NCBI GenBank assembly: GCA_038259825.1
Contig: JBBSOK010000135.1
Location: forward strand, 1-6,281
DNA from: JBBSOK01 sp038259825
GTDB taxonomy: Bacteria; Bacteroidota; Bacteroidia; Flavobacteriales; Flavobacteriaceae
Direction of reading: 5' to 3'
DNA: 6,281 nucleotides
Made by a program: the position numbers and the translations under genes. The first letter of the stretch is position 1. Each line of letters opens with the position of its first letter. The notes under the pieces were generated by a model that worked only from the letters and a program-made list of their open reading frames with translations, was not told the origin of the DNA and did no database searches. This document shows positions 6,201-6,281 of the stretch, piece by piece.

Positions 6201-6281
6201 TGTTCACGAGCAAAAAGATCCATTACTTATTTACAAATTTGAAGCTTTTGAATTATTTAAAGTGATGATTGAAAAAGTAAA
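3259..6281 (+). CDS. secA: SecA, preprotein translocase ATPase (3' end outside window)
   Basis: SecA is the motor ATPase that drives unfolded secretory proteins through SecYEG at the inner membrane. The frame is open from the ATG at 3259 through 1007 codons to the window edge, without a stop or frameshift. Domains seen: NBD1 with Walker A MQTGEGKTL at 192-200 (K198) and Walker B VDEVDS at 299-304; preprotein cross-linking domain roughly 320-510; NBD2 from IVDEQTGR (515-522) through SGMTGTA (568-574), NMAGRGTDI (685-693) and QLRGRSGRQGDPGSS (721-735); then the helical scaffold, wing and two-helix finger (DDSWKTHLRKMDEL at 961-974, HEQKDPLLIYKFEAF at 983-997). The Walker A lysine sits about 90 residues later than in E. 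coli (about 108), owing to an extra charged, helical segment near residues 55-110. I expect roughly 100 further residues. The start is supported by MTFLDSVLKVFVGDKS, the usual Bacteroidetes opening, and an A-rich leader. It follows the DUF2795 gene's terminator, so it is probably transcribed alone from the 3200 region. Confidence 0.98.
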   Translation, partial: MTFLDSVLKVFVGDKSKKDISEIQPLVKEIKKFEAAIEALSHDELRAKTAYFKNEIQSAQKELRDKIESLEKQADDEQDINKKEDIYNEIDSLKDDCYAIEKTTLTKILPEAFAVMKETAKRFKDNETITVTASPFDRELSAEKDFITLEGEKATYKNSWDAAGKAITWDMVHYDVQLIGGVALHEGKVAEMQTGEGKTLVATLPMYLNALAGNGVHLVTVNDYLAKRDSAWMAPLFQFHGLTVDCIDNHKPNSAARKKAYNSDITYGTNNEFGFDYLRDNMAHAPTDLVQRPHHYAIVDEVDSVLIDDARTPLIISGPVPEGDRHEFNELKPKINSIVEVQRKYLTGVLSEAKKLIKEGDQKEGGFQLLRVYRGLPKNKALIKFLSEEGVKQILQKTENTYMADNNREMPKIDAELYFVIEEKNNQIELTDKGIQFLSGDDNPDFFVMPEIGLEIAKIEKQGLTPEKEAELKEDLFREFGIKSERIHTLNQLLKAYTLFEKDTEYVVMENKVMIVDEQTGRIMDGRRYSDGLHQAIEAKEDVKIEAVTQTFATITLQNYFRMYRKLSGMTGTAVTEAGELWEIYKLDVVEIPTNRPIARHDVQDKIYKTKREKYNAVIDEVTELSKAGRPVLIGTTSVEISEILSRTLSMRNIPHNVLNAKMHKKEADIVADAGKSGIVTIATNMAGRGTDIKLSDEVKKAGGLAIIGTERHDSRRVDRQLRGRSGRQGDPGSSLFYVSLEDNLMRLFGSERIAKMMDRMGLKEGEVIQHSMISKSIERAQKKVEENNFGIRKRLLEYDDVMNAQREVVYKRRYHALFGDRLRVDIANMIYDTAEVIAIANKGAQDYKNFEFELIRYFSMSSPVSQTEFEKMGAQDIAGKVYKAAFEHYKEKMERNAEMAFPVIKNVYETQRDKYKRILVPFTDGVKTLNVATDLEKAYESQGKQLVNDFEKNITLAIIDDSWKTHLRKMDELKQSVQLAVHEQKDPLLIYKFEAFELFKVMIEKV

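Noticed and set aside
3259..6281. Possible frameshift or inactivation of secA, checked codon by codon
   Set aside because: The frame reads through all 1007 codons with intact Walker A, Walker B, motif V and motif VI; it is only cut by the window edge.

Overview
The window looks like a piece of a Bacteroidota chromosome, most likely Flavobacteriia. The reasons are its low GC content, A-rich leaders without Shine-Dalgarno sequences before the starts, a textbook Bacteroidetes-type promoter (TTG, 19 nt, TAnnTTTG) before the 73-residue gene, and a SecA with the long N-terminal helical insertion typical of that phylum. All supported genes lie on the + strand. The naming rests on motif recognition by eye; no database search was run.

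Left part (1-2611): the 3' end of a DUF1015 gene, then a YggS/PROSC-type pyridoxal-phosphate homeostasis protein, a class I SAM-dependent methyltransferase of unknown substrate, a 52-residue single-pass membrane protein starting 3 nt after the methyltransferase stop, and a PduO-type cob(I)alamin adenosyltransferase. The last three are close enough (3 and 35 nt gaps) to be one transcript. No terminator is visible between any of these genes.

Middle (2612-3258): a 255-bp AT-rich non-coding gap ending in a strong promoter match, a 73-residue very acidic DUF2795-type protein, and a clear intrinsic terminator. The small gene is therefore an isolated transcription unit. The secA leader follows; it has a -7-like element and two short GC-rich inverted repeats whose arms could also pair with each other.

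Right part (3259-6281): secA, the preprotein translocase ATPase, open from its ATG to the window edge (1007 codons read, without frameshift or stop). The C-terminal end, with the expected remainder of the helical scaffold and tail, lies outside the window.

The genes are mostly housekeeping: PLP homeostasis, adenosylcobalamin formation and protein export. I see no mobile element, CRISPR array, tRNA, rRNA, toxin-antitoxin pair or defence system, and nothing that I could honestly call a new biological system. The items most worth a second look are the conserved-looking acidic protein before secA, the secA leader structures and the 52-residue membrane protein.
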